Assembly: GCA_017555875.1 (NCBI GenBank)
Contig: JAFZFN010000014.1
Location: 175,701-239,700, forward strand
Length of the DNA stretch: 64,000 bases
DNA from: Bacteroidaceae bacterium
GTDB lineage: Bacteria > Bacteroidota > Bacteroidia > Bacteroidales > Bacteroidaceae
Direction of reading: 5' to 3'
A program made the position numbers and the translations under genes. Within the stretch, counting starts at the first letter, position 1, and the number at the start of each line of letters is the position of its first letter. This document shows positions 41,718-51,147 of the stretch, one piece after another. The notes under the pieces were generated by a model. It made no database searches. It was not told where the DNA came from and was given only the letters and a program-made list of their open reading frames with translations.

Positions 41718-42836
41718 CTATCTTTTCAGTTTGTAGCGGCTCCCGGCCAGTGGGCGCACCACGTTGCGTAGCTCCAGTTCGAAGAGCAGGGCGCTGATGC
41801 GGTGTACGGCAAGTCGGGTGTCGATGACGAGCGTGTTGATGGTGGCTCCATCGGGATACCTCTCTATGGCTTGTACGATGCAGCTCTCCTCCTCACTGAG
41901 TTCGGGGAAGAGCGTTTGCTGTGTTGCCTTGGGCTTTTTATCTTGTGCTGTCTCCCACATCATGGCTTCGATGAACTCTTCGGCTGAGGTGATTAGCGCT
42001 GCTTGGTTGTGACGGATGAGGCGGTGGCATCCTGCCGAGGCAAGGTCGGTGGTGCGGCCAGGGAAGGCGAAGCAGTCGCGCCCATAGCTATTAGCAATGT
42101 TGGCGGTGACTAGTGCTCCTCCTTTTGCTGCCGACTCCACGACGATGGTGGCATCTGCCATACCTGCTACGATGCGGTTGCGCTGGAGGAAGTTGCTACG
42201 CTCTGGCTCGGTGTGACTCATATACTCGGTGAGCAATCCTCCGCATGTGGTCATCTGTGCGGCAGTGTTGCGGTGTGCGGCAGGGTAGATACGGTCGAGA
42301 CCATGTGCAAGTACTCCTACCGTGGGCAGTCCCTCCTTGATGGCGGCACGATGGGCACAGATATCGATTCCATAGGCTAGTCCGCTGACGATGAGCATGT
42401 CGGGGAACATTGCAGAGAGGTCGCGTACGAAGTTTTCGCATAGATCGCGTCCGTAGTCGGTACATTTGCGTGTGCCCACGATGCTTATCACTCGTCGGGG
42501 GTTAAGCGTGGTGCTCCCTCGATAAAAGAGTAGGGTGGGCGCATCGTCACACTCGCGTAAGCGTGTGGGGTAGCCCTCATCGTGATACCCAAGGCAGGTG
42601 ATGTTGTGTCGCTCGATAAACTCTATCTCTCTCTCTGCGCGTTGAAGGGCAGAGGGACAGTCCAGTGCCTTGACGAGCGTGGGCTGCACTCCAGGGATTA
42701 TCGACGGCAGTTCAGTACGGTGCTCAAAGAGGGTCGTGGCACTCCCGACCTGCTCGAGTAACCGCTTGGCTGTGATGCTTCCTACACCAGGGATATGTTG
42801 CAGGGCGATGAGATTCAATAGCTCTGTTCTGTCCAT
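41718..42836 (-). CDS. dprA: DNA-processing protein DprA
   Basis: Binds incoming single-stranded DNA and loads RecA during natural transformation; widely kept even in species not known to be competent. The 372-aa protein has an N-terminal helix-hairpin-helix (LQHIPGVGSITAKRLLEQ, about 12-29), the Rossmann-like DprA core with ISIVGTRKCTDYGRD, IVSGLAYGIDICAHRAA, GVLAHGLDRIYPAAH and ERSNFLQRNRIVAGMADATIVVE, and a C-terminal winged-helix domain. ATG 42836 is nine bases after the thioesterase stop, so they are co-transcribed. Confidence 0.95.
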   Translation of the reverse strand: MDRTELLNLIALQHIPGVGSITAKRLLEQVGSATTLFEHRTELPSIIPGVQPTLVKALDCPSALQRAEREIEFIERHNITCLGYHDEGYPTRLRECDDAPTLLFYRGSTTLNPRRVISIVGTRKCTDYGRDLCENFVRDLSAMFPDMLIVSGLAYGIDICAHRAAIKEGLPTVGVLAHGLDRIYPAAHRNTAAQMTTCGGLLTEYMSHTEPERSNFLQRNRIVAGMADATIVVESAAKGGALVTANIANSYGRDCFAFPGRTTDLASAGCHRLIRHNQAALITSAEEFIEAMMWETAQDKKPKATQQTLFPELSEEESCIVQAIERYPDGATINTLVIDTRLAVHRISALLFELELRNVVRPLAGSRYKLKR

Positions 42837-42845
42837 GCTGGATGA

Positions 42846-43256
42846 TTATTGGTTGTCGAGATGACCTTCGAGGATGTTGTCGTAAGGGGTTGTTCGTGTG
42901 AGTTTCCCTTCGTGTACGCATACACTCTCTACGGTACCCTTGAGGCAGACTTTGTCGTCGGCGAGGCGTATGATCTCTTGATGAAACACATACTTGATGC
43001 CTTCGCGAGTGACGCGGAGCTGTGAGCGAAACTCATCACGGCTACGTAGGGGCGACTTGTAGTTGAGCGTTACCTTGGAGATGACGAAATCATATCCCGC
43101 ATGGCTCATGTCGGCAAAGCTGAGGCCGATGGAGAGGAGAAACTCGTGGCGGGTGTGCTCTAGGTAGTGCTGATAGTTGGCGTTGTTGACGATGCCTTGT
43201 AGATCGCACTCATAGTCGCGTACCTTCATGAGCAGTTCGTAGGTGTATTCTTTCAT
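42846..43256 (-). CDS. Acyl-CoA thioesterase, 4HBT/YbgC-like
   Basis: Hot-dog-fold thioesterase of 136 aa, expected to hydrolyse an acyl-CoA. The family motif DYECDLQGIVNNANYQHYLEHTRHEF (active-site aspartate replaced by the DLQGIVNN form common in Bacteroidetes) spans about residues 14-39; KVTLNYKSPLRSRDEF forms the central strand. It is the first gene of the dprA-deoC run. The physiological acyl-CoA is not known. Confidence 0.85.
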   Translation of the reverse strand: MKEYTYELLMKVRDYECDLQGIVNNANYQHYLEHTRHEFLLSIGLSFADMSHAGYDFVISKVTLNYKSPLRSRDEFRSQLRVTREGIKYVFHQEIIRLADDKVCLKGTVESVCVHEGKLTRTTPYDNILEGHLDNQ

Positions 43257-43304
43257 TGCGTTGTGGGCGGCTGTGTCCTGTGGAAACGTAGTCTCTATCT
43301 ATTG

Positions 43305-43339
43305 AAAAAGGTGGGAATCTATGCAGTCCCCACCCTTTT
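43305..43339 (-). terminator. Terminator of the TPR/OmpA-like lipoprotein gene
   Basis: AAAAGGGTGGG pairs with CCCACCTTTTT around a loop of 13 bases; T-rich on the minus-strand side. Confidence 0.75.
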
Positions 43340-43360
43340 CTGATTATTTTGCTTTTTTAT

Positions 43361-45049
43361 TTAGAGGTTAAGGAGCGCAGCAGCAAACTTCTTGAACTCC
43401 ATGTCCTTCTTAGCTCTCTCCACGATGCTGGGGTCGAGTTTTGCAGCCTTTACCAAATTCTCGGCTACCATGGCCGCATTGTTGGTGCGTGCACCTACGA
43501 TGGCCTTGAGGTAATAGGTGTATGCGTCGGGAGCCTCCACAGCCTCGAGGGTGCTCTTCGCTGCGGTGTACTGCTCTGCCATGATCTGTGCGAGGGCTGC
43601 TGCATTGCTCTTGGTGTCTTCGAGCACGCTTGCTGCGCGACTATATTGACCCTGTGCGATGTAGAGGTTACCCAATGCAGCCACGTTGGCCTCAGAGTCG
43701 GTACCCTTCACGAGGTAGTTCTCGGCATCGGCCACGTTGCCCTCGATGAGGGCGATCATGCCCAAGTTGGTATTTACCTCAGCGGCTGATGCATTGAGGC
43801 GTGCAGCCTTGTTCAAGTAATCCTTGGCAGTAGCGTAGTCGGCAGCCTTGATAGCCAGCTCTGCAAGGTTATTGTATGCACGGTAGTCGTTGGGGTAGAG
43901 GTCGACAGTCTTCTTGTAGATGTCTGCCTTCTCTGCAGCGTTCTCTACGAGTGTGGCGCTGTAGAGGAGCTCCTCGACGCTGAGCACAGAAGCCTCTTCC
44001 TTCACCGCTGCGAGGATCTCGTCGTCAGAGCGACCGATGAGCTGGTAGTTCAAGGTGAGGCGTGCACGACGCAACTGGGGGAGAATTTCGTCAGCCAGTT
44101 CGCTATACACGGTAGAGATGTTCTTGATCTCACGCTCACGCGCCTCGGGCTCGGTGTACATAGAGAGCACGCGCAAGATGAGGTCCTTGTCGGGGATGTT
44201 TGAGCCTGCTACCAACTCCTGGAAGCCTTCCCAGTCCTCGGCGGTGTACTTGGTGTCTACGTTGGCTTCCATCTTTTCCTTCTTGAGGAGTGCGTTGACG
44301 TGACGCTCTGCATTCTGCTCACGCTGTGTGGCAAGACGGTCGTTGAGGTCTACGGCACCATCGGGCGAAGCGTAGGCAGAGACTTCGATGTTTTCGATCA
44401 CCTTGTTCTCTACATCGGTGTTCACATCCTTCAGTGTAGCGGCAAACTCCTTCATTTGATCAGAGTTGAGCTCGCTCCAGCGAAGGTTGGTCTGCTGGAT
44501 GAGGAACATGATGTTGGCCTGCTGAGCCTGCTTGATGACGCGCTGGAAAGCATCTGCTGCGTTTGCGGGTTCTGTAGATGCTGCGGTCTGTGCATACAGC
44601 TCTGCTGTAGCTAGTACGCCATCGGCCACCTTCACGGCGGGCAATGCTTTTACCTTGTTTTTGATCTTAGCTGTAAACTCGATGTAGAGCTCTGACTTTG
44701 CCATCTCGGGAACGTAGTCGAAGGTGCTCTTCATGGTGAAGTTACCACCTGTAGCGTAAGAGATGACCTGGTTGTTGCCCTCTACCTTCTCTCCGATGAA
44801 GGTGTATGTTTCACCTTCTACTTTGCCATCCTCCCATCTCAGTACGGGGGTAGCAGTGATGACAGCCTTCTTGTGGAAGAACTTTGCGGGGAATGTACCT
44901 GATACGGTTACGGGAACTTCGCCATTAACGGCTTCGAGGACTTGGGGTGTCACCGCAAAGTAGTTGGGCGACATCTCTCCGAGTTTGTTGCTGCATGAGC
45001 AGAGTGTGAGCAAAGCAGCAACAATGATTGTCAGTTGATTTTTTTTCAT
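43361..45049 (-). CDS. Outer-membrane lipoprotein with OmpA-like and TPR domains
   Basis: Predicted abundant envelope lipoprotein of 562 aa. The signal peptide ends in a lipobox (LLTLCSC, Cys at residue 19). Beta-rich domains follow (about 30-140), then an OmpA-C-like region (IENIEVSAYASPDG...LATQREQNAERHVNALL, about 218-253) that would contact peptidoglycan, and tetratricopeptide repeats in the last 200 residues (VDLYPNDYRAYNNLAELAI and following). Codon choice resembles that of secDF, suggesting high expression. It is a single gene with its own promoter and terminator. Similar proteins are common in Bacteroidales, but their role is not settled. Confidence 0.8.
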   Translation of the reverse strand: MKKNQLTIIVAALLTLCSCSNKLGEMSPNYFAVTPQVLEAVNGEVPVTVSGTFPAKFFHKKAVITATPVLRWEDGKVEGETYTFIGEKVEGNNQVISYATGGNFTMKSTFDYVPEMAKSELYIEFTAKIKNKVKALPAVKVADGVLATAELYAQTAASTEPANAADAFQRVIKQAQQANIMFLIQQTNLRWSELNSDQMKEFAATLKDVNTDVENKVIENIEVSAYASPDGAVDLNDRLATQREQNAERHVNALLKKEKMEANVDTKYTAEDWEGFQELVAGSNIPDKDLILRVLSMYTEPEAREREIKNISTVYSELADEILPQLRRARLTLNYQLIGRSDDEILAAVKEEASVLSVEELLYSATLVENAAEKADIYKKTVDLYPNDYRAYNNLAELAIKAADYATAKDYLNKAARLNASAAEVNTNLGMIALIEGNVADAENYLVKGTDSEANVAALGNLYIAQGQYSRAASVLEDTKSNAAALAQIMAEQYTAAKSTLEAVEAPDAYTYYLKAIVGARTNNAAMVAENLVKAAKLDPSIVERAKKDMEFKKFAAALLNL

Positions 45050-45090
45050 CGTGTGAGTAATACAAATATAATTAGGTTTCGTTTATGATG

Positions 45091-45098
45091 CAAAGTTA
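45091..45098 (-). promoter_or_regulatory. Promoter of the TPR/OmpA-like lipoprotein gene
   Basis: Minus-strand TAACTTTG, 42 bases before ATG 45049. Confidence 0.65.
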
Positions 45099-45181
45099 GT
45101 TAACTTTTAGTGATTTGTCGCAATGCGTGGATGTTTTTTCCCCTTAAAAGGAGTTAAAAGTCCTATTACGAAATGTCGAGA

Positions 45182-47716
45182 TTACAAATGGCGCTCAGGG
45201 TAGAGGTCATTCCACCATTTGGCGTCGCCTTGGAGGTAGCGTGCAAACCATGCCATGATGGTGTTGTGCCACAGTACACGCTTGTCATAGTCGGCCACGA
45301 AGTGGTCTTCTCCCTCCACCTGAATGAACTCGACGGTCTTGCCCAAGATCTTCAGCGCGTTGAAGAGCTGTATGCTCTCGCCCATCGGCACGTTGGTGTC
45401 TACAGTGCCATGCAGTAGTAGTAGCGGTGTGTTTATCTTGTCGGCATTGAAGAGCGAGCCCTGCTTGGTGAAGAGGTCGGGATTCTGCCAGGGGTAGCTG
45501 TCGGCAGCGGCTATGGCATTGTAGCTGTAGCCCCAGTACCCCTCGCCCCAGTAGCTGGTGACGTTGCTGATGCCGGCATGTGACACGGCAGCTGCAAAGA
45601 TGTCGGTCTGGGTCTGCAGGTATTGGGTCATGAAACCTCCGTATGAAGCTCCGAGGCAGCCGATGCGCTCGGCATCTACGTAGGGGTGCTCCTCGCAGAA
45701 CTTCTTAGTGCCTTCGATGATGTCATCTGCTGTGCGCTTGCCCCAGGCGTTGACGTGGCGTGCGGCAAACTCTTGTCCATAGCCGAGCGTACCGCTAGGC
45801 TGTACGACGTAGACTACATAGTCGCGTGAGGCGAAGAGCTGGGCGCAGTAGGGATTGCTGATGCCCTTGACGGTGGGTGTCGTACCACCATAGTAATATA
45901 CGATGAGTGGGTATTTCTTCTGGGGGTCAAAGGCGGGAGGCAGACAGTACTTGCCATGGATGAGGGTGCCGTCCGAAGCGGTGAAGTTCCACTCGTGTGT
46001 CTCGCCCAGCTCCATCTCGTCGAGGATAGGTTTCATGGGGTCTGCGATGAGGCGCGAGCTCTTTTTCTTCATGTCGTAGAGGTAGGCTACACCGGCTGTG
46101 TGGTCGTCCTGGCCGTAGTAGGCTGCTGTGGCTGCACTCTGCGAGGGAAGCGAGAATCGTTGGATGACCGATACCTCCAAGGGTAGCATCTCGAAGCTCT
46201 TCTTCGTGGTGTTGTATCGGTAGATGTTCACCTCATCCTTGTCGTCGGTGGTGAAGTAGATGTGCTTGTCAGCCACGTTCCACTGGAGGAAGTTGACCGA
46301 GGGGTCAAAGTCCTTGGTTATGGGAGTTACCTCACGTGTGGCAAGGTCCATGATGTAGGCCTGCTTGTCATAGTCGTTGGCGATGGGGTGACTGCCACAG
46401 TCCTTGCCGATGCCGTCAAATGACTCTGCGCTGCCGAAGAAGATGGCCTGCTTGCCATCGGGGGAGTATTTGGCGCTGTTCACGAATCCGCTTTCGTAGA
46501 CGAGCGTGTCTATCTCGTAGGTGTTGAGGTCGAGCTGATAGATAGATGTGCTGCCAAAGGGGCGTACGGTGACATTCTCGGCGTAGGTGCTGAAGAGGAT
46601 CTTCTGTCCGTCCTTGCTGATGTCGTTGAGGCTTGTAGAACGCTTGCCGTAGGTGAGGCGCTCTGTGGTGCCCTTCTTGATGTCATACTTGGCGAGGAAG
46701 CTACGTCCGCGGAATCCGGGGATGCGGTCGCGGGGTGTCACCACACGCTTCAGCGGACCCTGCTCGGCCTGCCCTCTCTCGCTGGGGTAGTAGATAAGGT
46801 AGTCCTCGGTGGGTGCCCATGTGAATCCGTCAGCGGGAATCTCTGTCAGCAGCACCTCTTCGGTGAGCGTAGCGGGGTCGAGGAGGATGATGTTGTTGCC
46901 CGTAGCCGCCGTAGCGGTGTAGTAGAGCTTGTCGCTCTTGGGCATCCAGCGCATGCCGTCCTTGGCATTGGCAAGGATGATCTTGCCGGTCTTGGTCTCA
47001 GAGAGTTGTGCATACACGTGCTGGCGTCCCTTGCTATAGTTGTTCCAGTAGCGTGTGAGCAGATACTTGCCGCTGGGTGAGATGGCCACGTCAATGACGC
47101 GGTTGCCATATACGGTATTGTCCAGTGTGAAGCGCTTCTTGATGTCGTTTCCTACGAAGACGTTTACCCCTTCGTAGTCCTTGTCGGCCACCACCTCGCA
47201 CTTAAAGGCTGGTGCAGCCTTATCGTCCTTGTGGGCGAGCAGCTTGATAGTGATCTCGTAGTTGCGTTCGGGCTCGAGGCGCAGAGCGATGTTTTGTCCA
47301 GCGTTTACGTTGAGGCTGTCATCGGCATGCTCTTTCTTTGACTTCGATACGCCGTTCACATAGGCCTCCCATCTCACGGGTGAGGTTACCTTGAGCATAC
47401 CCTTCATGAATCGGTCGGCACGTATCTGTGTGCTCACCACGTAGATGAGGTGCTCATCTTCAGCCTTGCTCAGTGTCACGAATCCCGTCGTGTCGGCCTT
47501 CATGGTCTGGGTGCTGAAGTTCTCTTGGTTGAGCCCGATGGCTGTTGCCAGCAGGTTCTTGGTCTCGTACTTGCGGCCTTCGTTGTTGATGCTGTCCGAG
47601 AGGATTGGTGTACGCAGCGTCACGGCGTCGCGCACTTGGTAGCTCTCGATTACCTGAGCTTGTGTGCCCATTGTCAGTGCCACAAGGGTGGCGGTGAGGA
47701 TGTCTCTTCTTCTCAT
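45182..47716 (-). CDS. S9 family prolyl oligopeptidase-type serine peptidase
   Basis: Exported serine peptidase of 844 aa. The start at ATG 47716 gives a short signal peptide (MRRRDILTATLVALTMGTQAQ); the longer frame from 47791 would begin inside the promoter. The N-terminal two-thirds form a beta-propeller. The C-terminal alpha/beta hydrolase has GCLGASYGGFMTQY (nucleophile Ser), LLHGTVDTNVP (Asp) and VEGEDHFV (His). It differs from the DPP IV at 32389 in length and sequence and is closer to acylaminoacyl/oligopeptidase-like S9 proteins. It probably degrades peptides in the periplasm. Confidence 0.92.
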   Translation of the reverse strand: MRRRDILTATLVALTMGTQAQVIESYQVRDAVTLRTPILSDSINNEGRKYETKNLLATAIGLNQENFSTQTMKADTTGFVTLSKAEDEHLIYVVSTQIRADRFMKGMLKVTSPVRWEAYVNGVSKSKKEHADDSLNVNAGQNIALRLEPERNYEITIKLLAHKDDKAAPAFKCEVVADKDYEGVNVFVGNDIKKRFTLDNTVYGNRVIDVAISPSGKYLLTRYWNNYSKGRQHVYAQLSETKTGKIILANAKDGMRWMPKSDKLYYTATAATGNNIILLDPATLTEEVLLTEIPADGFTWAPTEDYLIYYPSERGQAEQGPLKRVVTPRDRIPGFRGRSFLAKYDIKKGTTERLTYGKRSTSLNDISKDGQKILFSTYAENVTVRPFGSTSIYQLDLNTYEIDTLVYESGFVNSAKYSPDGKQAIFFGSAESFDGIGKDCGSHPIANDYDKQAYIMDLATREVTPITKDFDPSVNFLQWNVADKHIYFTTDDKDEVNIYRYNTTKKSFEMLPLEVSVIQRFSLPSQSAATAAYYGQDDHTAGVAYLYDMKKKSSRLIADPMKPILDEMELGETHEWNFTASDGTLIHGKYCLPPAFDPQKKYPLIVYYYGGTTPTVKGISNPYCAQLFASRDYVVYVVQPSGTLGYGQEFAARHVNAWGKRTADDIIEGTKKFCEEHPYVDAERIGCLGASYGGFMTQYLQTQTDIFAAAVSHAGISNVTSYWGEGYWGYSYNAIAAADSYPWQNPDLFTKQGSLFNADKINTPLLLLHGTVDTNVPMGESIQLFNALKILGKTVEFIQVEGEDHFVADYDKRVLWHNTIMAWFARYLQGDAKWWNDLYPERHL

Positions 47717-47779
47717 TGTATACAGATTTTTTTTGTGATTGTCAATCGTCTGTCGTGTCTCTTTCTTTGAAAGAGAGCA

Positions 47780-47787
47780 CAAAGTTA
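47780..47787 (-). promoter_or_regulatory. Promoter of the S9 peptidase gene
   Basis: Minus-strand TAACTTTG with TTG 20 bases upstream. Confidence 0.75.
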
Positions 47788-47843
47788 ACACTAATTGCTG
47801 ATAAATGCAACGGTTATGCCGTGGGAGTTGGGGCGACGCCTAT

Positions 47844-48323
47844 TTATCGCTGCTCCTTGTCCTTCCACGTAGGGTAGGGGTGGCGACTGATGTAGGCGTT
47901 GTAGTAGTGTTTGTCACCCGTCACTTCGCGTCCTAGATAGGGAGGAGTGATGTAGGCCTCGTCTACGTCACCGAGCTCGATTTCGGCGAGCACCAATCCC
48001 TCGTTCTCTCCATGAAATTCGTCGATTTCAACGGTGTGTTTTCCATTTTTTACGAGGTAGCGTGTCTTCTCTATTCGCTCTCCACAGAGGGTAAACAGGG
48101 CTCGTGCGTCGTCGAGCGTGATCTCCTTCTCCCACTCAAATCGGCTGATGCCGTCAGCCGATGGTCCCTTGATGGTGAGGTATCCCTTGTCGCCACGTGT
48201 CCTGACGCGGACGGTGTGCCCGTGTCCGCTACAAATGTAGCCCTGCAGGATGTGGTCATACGCATAGGCCAGTGTGCGGTAACTGTCGTCGTTGACGAGA
48301 AATTTGCGTTCGATTTCTTTCAT
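47844..48323 (-). CDS. CYTH domain (triphosphate tunnel metalloenzyme-like) protein
   Basis: The 159-aa protein starts with the CYTH signature MKEIERKFLV (EIERKF) and continues with the alternating charged strands of the tunnel fold: TVRVRTRGDKGYLTIKG, FEWEKEI, KTRYLV, HTVEIDEFHGENEGLVLAEIEL. Enzymes of this fold hydrolyse inorganic triphosphate or other triphosphates with metal; the Bacteroidetes members have no agreed role. It is divergent from aroQ with a TACTTTCG promoter-like element at 48344-48351 on the minus strand. Confidence 0.9.
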   Translation of the reverse strand: MKEIERKFLVNDDSYRTLAYAYDHILQGYICSGHGHTVRVRTRGDKGYLTIKGPSADGISRFEWEKEITLDDARALFTLCGERIEKTRYLVKNGKHTVEIDEFHGENEGLVLAEIELGDVDEAYITPPYLGREVTGDKHYYNAYISRHPYPTWKDKEQR

Positions 48324-48436
48324 CGTTTGAGGTGTTTTCGTTGCGAAAGTAGTAAAAAAAAGTAAGTTGTATGGGATAATCTTGGTGATTTCTCTGTTTT
48401 TTTATACTTTTACGCTCCGAATCGAAGTCGATAGGT

Positions 48437-48871
48437 ATGGATAATGGTATGAAACAGATATTGGTGCTCAACGGCCCTAACCTCAACTTGCTCGGCAGAC
48501 GCGAGCCAGACATCTATGGCGACGCCTCTATGGAGGGTTGCCTTGCTACCTTGCAGGAGCGTTTTCCTGAGGTGCATCTCCACTACTATCAGTCCAATGT
48601 CGAGGGTGAGCTCATCAACAAGCTCCACGAGGTGGGCTTCATCTATGATGGCATCGTGTTCAATGCCGGTGCCTACACCCATACCTCGGTGGCGCTGCAC
48701 GATGCCATCAAGGCCATCGAGACCCCTGTCGTGGAGGTCCACATCTCCAATGTCTATCAGCGCGAGACCTATCGCCACACCTCGCTCATCACTGGCGCTT
48801 GCGTCGGGGTGATTGGTGGGTTTGGCATGGATTCATACCGATTGGCTATCGAAGCAATTTTGGCATTATGA
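48437..48871 (+). CDS. aroQ: 3-dehydroquinate dehydratase, type II
   Basis: Third step of the shikimate pathway to aromatic amino acids. The 144-aa protein has ILVLNGPNLNLLGRREPDIYG (catalytic Tyr and Arg), FNAGAYTHTSVALHDAI and VEVHISN (catalytic His), all typical of the dodecameric type II enzyme. ATG 48437 and ATG 48449 are both possible starts; the latter gives the usual family N-terminus. A weak TACTTTTA lies at 48405-48412. It overlaps the methyltransferase gene in ATGA. Confidence 0.95.
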   Translation: MDNGMKQILVLNGPNLNLLGRREPDIYGDASMEGCLATLQERFPEVHLHYYQSNVEGELINKLHEVGFIYDGIVFNAGAYTHTSVALHDAIKAIETPVVEVHISNVYQRETYRHTSLITGACVGVIGGFGMDSYRLAIEAILAL

Positions 48872-49506
48872 CGCATCACGAAGCGATAGAGACATACATC
48901 TTGCAACACATGGACGAGGAGAGCGACTATCTCAAGTCGCTCTACCGTCAGGCACACCTCAAGCTCATCAATCCTCGCATGACATCGGGGCATCTGCAGG
49001 GTCGCCTGCTCAAGATGTTGGTGCAACTGGCTCGTCCGCAGCGTGTGCTCGAGATAGGCACCTTTGCGGGCTACTCGGCCCTCTGCATGGCCGAGGGCTT
49101 GGGCGACGGAGCTGTGCTACACACCTACGAGATTGACGATGAATTGGAGGATTTTACGCGTCCGTGGATCGAAGGCTCCCCCCATGGCGACAAGGTGTGC
49201 TTCCACATCGGCAATGCCCTTGAGGAGGTGCCTCAGCTGGGCGAGGTCTTCGACTTTGTCTTCATGGATGGCGACAAGCGTCAGTACATGGAGTACTACG
49301 AGATGATACTCCAGCACACCTCGCCCGGAGCGCTTATCCTTGCCGACAACACCCTCTGGGACGGCCATGTGGTGGACAAGGCCTACCTCAATGACCGCCA
49401 GACGGTGGCTATCAATGCGTTCAATGCCTTCGTGGCTGCTGACAAGCGAGTCGAGAAACTCATCCTTCCCCTCAGGGATGGACTGACAATGATAAGAAAA
49501 AAGTGA
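48868..49506 (+). CDS. Class I SAM-dependent O-methyltransferase
   Basis: The 212-aa protein belongs to the COMT-like O-methyltransferase family: VLEIGTFAGYSALCMAEGL (SAM site, about 61-79), YEIDDELEDF, FDFVFMDGDKRQYMEYYEM (metal-binding acidic motif) and ADNTLWDGHVVD. Start ATG 48868 overlaps the aroQ stop by four bases, so translation is coupled. Bacterial members of this family methylate catechol-like substrates or tRNA hydroxyuridine; no substrate can be named here. Confidence 0.9.
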   Translation: MTHHEAIETYILQHMDEESDYLKSLYRQAHLKLINPRMTSGHLQGRLLKMLVQLARPQRVLEIGTFAGYSALCMAEGLGDGAVLHTYEIDDELEDFTRPWIEGSPHGDKVCFHIGNALEEVPQLGEVFDFVFMDGDKRQYMEYYEMILQHTSPGALILADNTLWDGHVVDKAYLNDRQTVAINAFNAFVAADKRVEKLILPLRDGLTMIRKK

Positions 49507-49574
49507 CCTCCCCCGATCAGAAGGTCATAGAATAGTAAACAAATGGTAAAATCGATAAATCGTAATATACATAG

Positions 49575-49907
49575 ATGGAATCAACAAGACAAAGCAAGAT
49601 TGCTCGCCTCATCCAGAAGGAGCTGAGCGAGATATTCCTCCTGCAGGCCAAGTCGATGAGTGGCGTGCTCGTGTCGGTGACCTCGGTAAGCGTGAGCCCC
49701 GACCTCAGCATCGCCCGTGCTCGCATCAGCGTGTTCCCCTCGGAGCGCGGACAGGAGATCGTGAAGAACCTCACGGCCAACATGCGCTCCATACGCTACG
49801 AGCTGGGTGGACGCCTGCGTCACCAGCTGCGCATCATCCCCGAGCTCAAGTTCTTCGTGGACGACTCGCTCGACTACCTTGAGCGCATCGATGAGCTGCT
49901 GAAATAA
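49575..49907 (+). CDS. rbfA: Ribosome-binding factor A
   Basis: Assembly factor for the 30S subunit that helps 16S rRNA 5'-end maturation. The 110-aa protein has the RbfA KH-like fold with TRQSKIARLIQKELSEIFL (about 4-22), VSVTSVSVSPDLSIARARISVF and RYELGGRLRHQLRIIPELKFFVDDS. Length is normal. The LolE-like gene starts eight bases after its stop, so the two form one operon, an order conserved in Bacteroidales. Confidence 0.95.
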   Translation: MESTRQSKIARLIQKELSEIFLLQAKSMSGVLVSVTSVSVSPDLSIARARISVFPSERGQEIVKNLTANMRSIRYELGGRLRHQLRIIPELKFFVDDSLDYLERIDELLK

Positions 49908-49914
49908 AAGTATC

Positions 49915-51144
49915 GTGGACTGTGCCCTCTACATAGCTCGTCGTTACCTCTTCTCGCAGAAGTCGCACAACGCTATCAACATCATCTCTGCCATCTCGGT
50001 ATGTGGTGTGGCGCTGGCCACGCTGGCCTTGGTGTGTACGCTTTCTGTGTTCAACGGGTTTCACGACCTCATATCGAGCTTCTTCACCCACTTTGACCCC
50101 GACCTCAAGGTCGAGGCCGTCAGAGGTAAGACCTTTGCGCCCGATTCGGCCACCCTTGCCCGGCTCCGTGCCCTGCCTGAGGTCGAGGTGGTGAGCCTCA
50201 CCCTCGAGGACAATGCCATGGCCCAGTACAAGGGGCAGCAGGTGATGGTGACCATCAAGGGTGTGGACGATGACTTTCAGGCACTGACACACATCGATGA
50301 GATTCTCTACGGCAACCCCGAGTTTAAGCTCTACGATGCCGTGGCCGACTATGGCGTGCTAGGCATACAGCTCATGTACATTCTCGGGACAGGATTTGAT
50401 CCCTATGACCCCGTGGAGGTGTATGCCCCGCGGCGAGGAGCCAAGGTCAACCTCTCCAATCCCATGGCAAGCTTCCGTCGCCAGCCGCTCTACCTTGCCG
50501 GCAACGTGCTCAACATCAACGATGCTCGCTACGCATCGAGCTACATCGTCACCTCGCTCGACTATGCCCGCAGGCTGTTCGACTACGACTCCGAGGTGTC
50601 TGCCATCGAGCTGCGTCTCACGCCCAAGGCCCGTGTCGCAAAGACCCAGCAGAGCATAGCGGCCATCATGGGTGAGGGCTACACGGTGCATGACCGCTAC
50701 GAGCAGCAGGCAGCTACGTTCAAGGTGGTCAAGATAGAGAAGTTTGTTACTTACCTCTTCCTCTGCTTCATCCTCATGGTGGCGTGCTTCAACATCATCA
50801 GCTCAGTGTCGATGCTCATCCTCGACAAGCAAGCCAATGCCGACACCCTGCGCAGCCTCGGGGCCACCGACGGCTTCGTGGCTCGCATCTTCATCTACGA
50901 GGGCAACCTCATTGCGCTGCTCGGCGCACTTGTGGGGCTAGTCTTGGGTGTGGTGCTCTGTCTGCTCCAGCAGGAGTTTGGACTCATCGGCCTAGGTGGC
51001 GACGGACAGTTTGTGGTCGATGCCTATCCCGTGAGGGTCAAGCTCACCGACCTGCTTCTCGTGCTGGTGTCTGTCGTGGCCGTGAGCGCCATCTCGGTGT
51101 GGATGCCTATCAAAGTACTCAACAAATATTTTCTGAACCGATAA
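49915..51144 (+). CDS. LolE/FtsX-family ABC transporter permease
   Basis: Inner-membrane permease of the MacB/FtsX fold, 409 aa, probably involved in releasing lipoproteins from the inner membrane. It starts at GTG 49915 with the conserved N-terminus YIARRYLFSQKSHNAINIISAISVCGVALATLAL (first helix), has a periplasmic domain (about 45-270), and three C-terminal helices (about 275-400, with FNIISSVSMLILDKQ and the family motif TLRSLGA). No ATPase gene is adjacent, so its ATP-binding partner must be elsewhere. Confidence 0.88.
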   Translation: MDCALYIARRYLFSQKSHNAINIISAISVCGVALATLALVCTLSVFNGFHDLISSFFTHFDPDLKVEAVRGKTFAPDSATLARLRALPEVEVVSLTLEDNAMAQYKGQQVMVTIKGVDDDFQALTHIDEILYGNPEFKLYDAVADYGVLGIQLMYILGTGFDPYDPVEVYAPRRGAKVNLSNPMASFRRQPLYLAGNVLNINDARYASSYIVTSLDYARRLFDYDSEVSAIELRLTPKARVAKTQQSIAAIMGEGYTVHDRYEQQAATFKVVKIEKFVTYLFLCFILMVACFNIISSVSMLILDKQANADTLRSLGATDGFVARIFIYEGNLIALLGALVGLVLGVVLCLLQQEFGLIGLGGDGQFVVDAYPVRVKLTDLLLVLVSVVAVSAISVWMPIKVLNKYFLNR

Positions 51145-51147
51145 TCT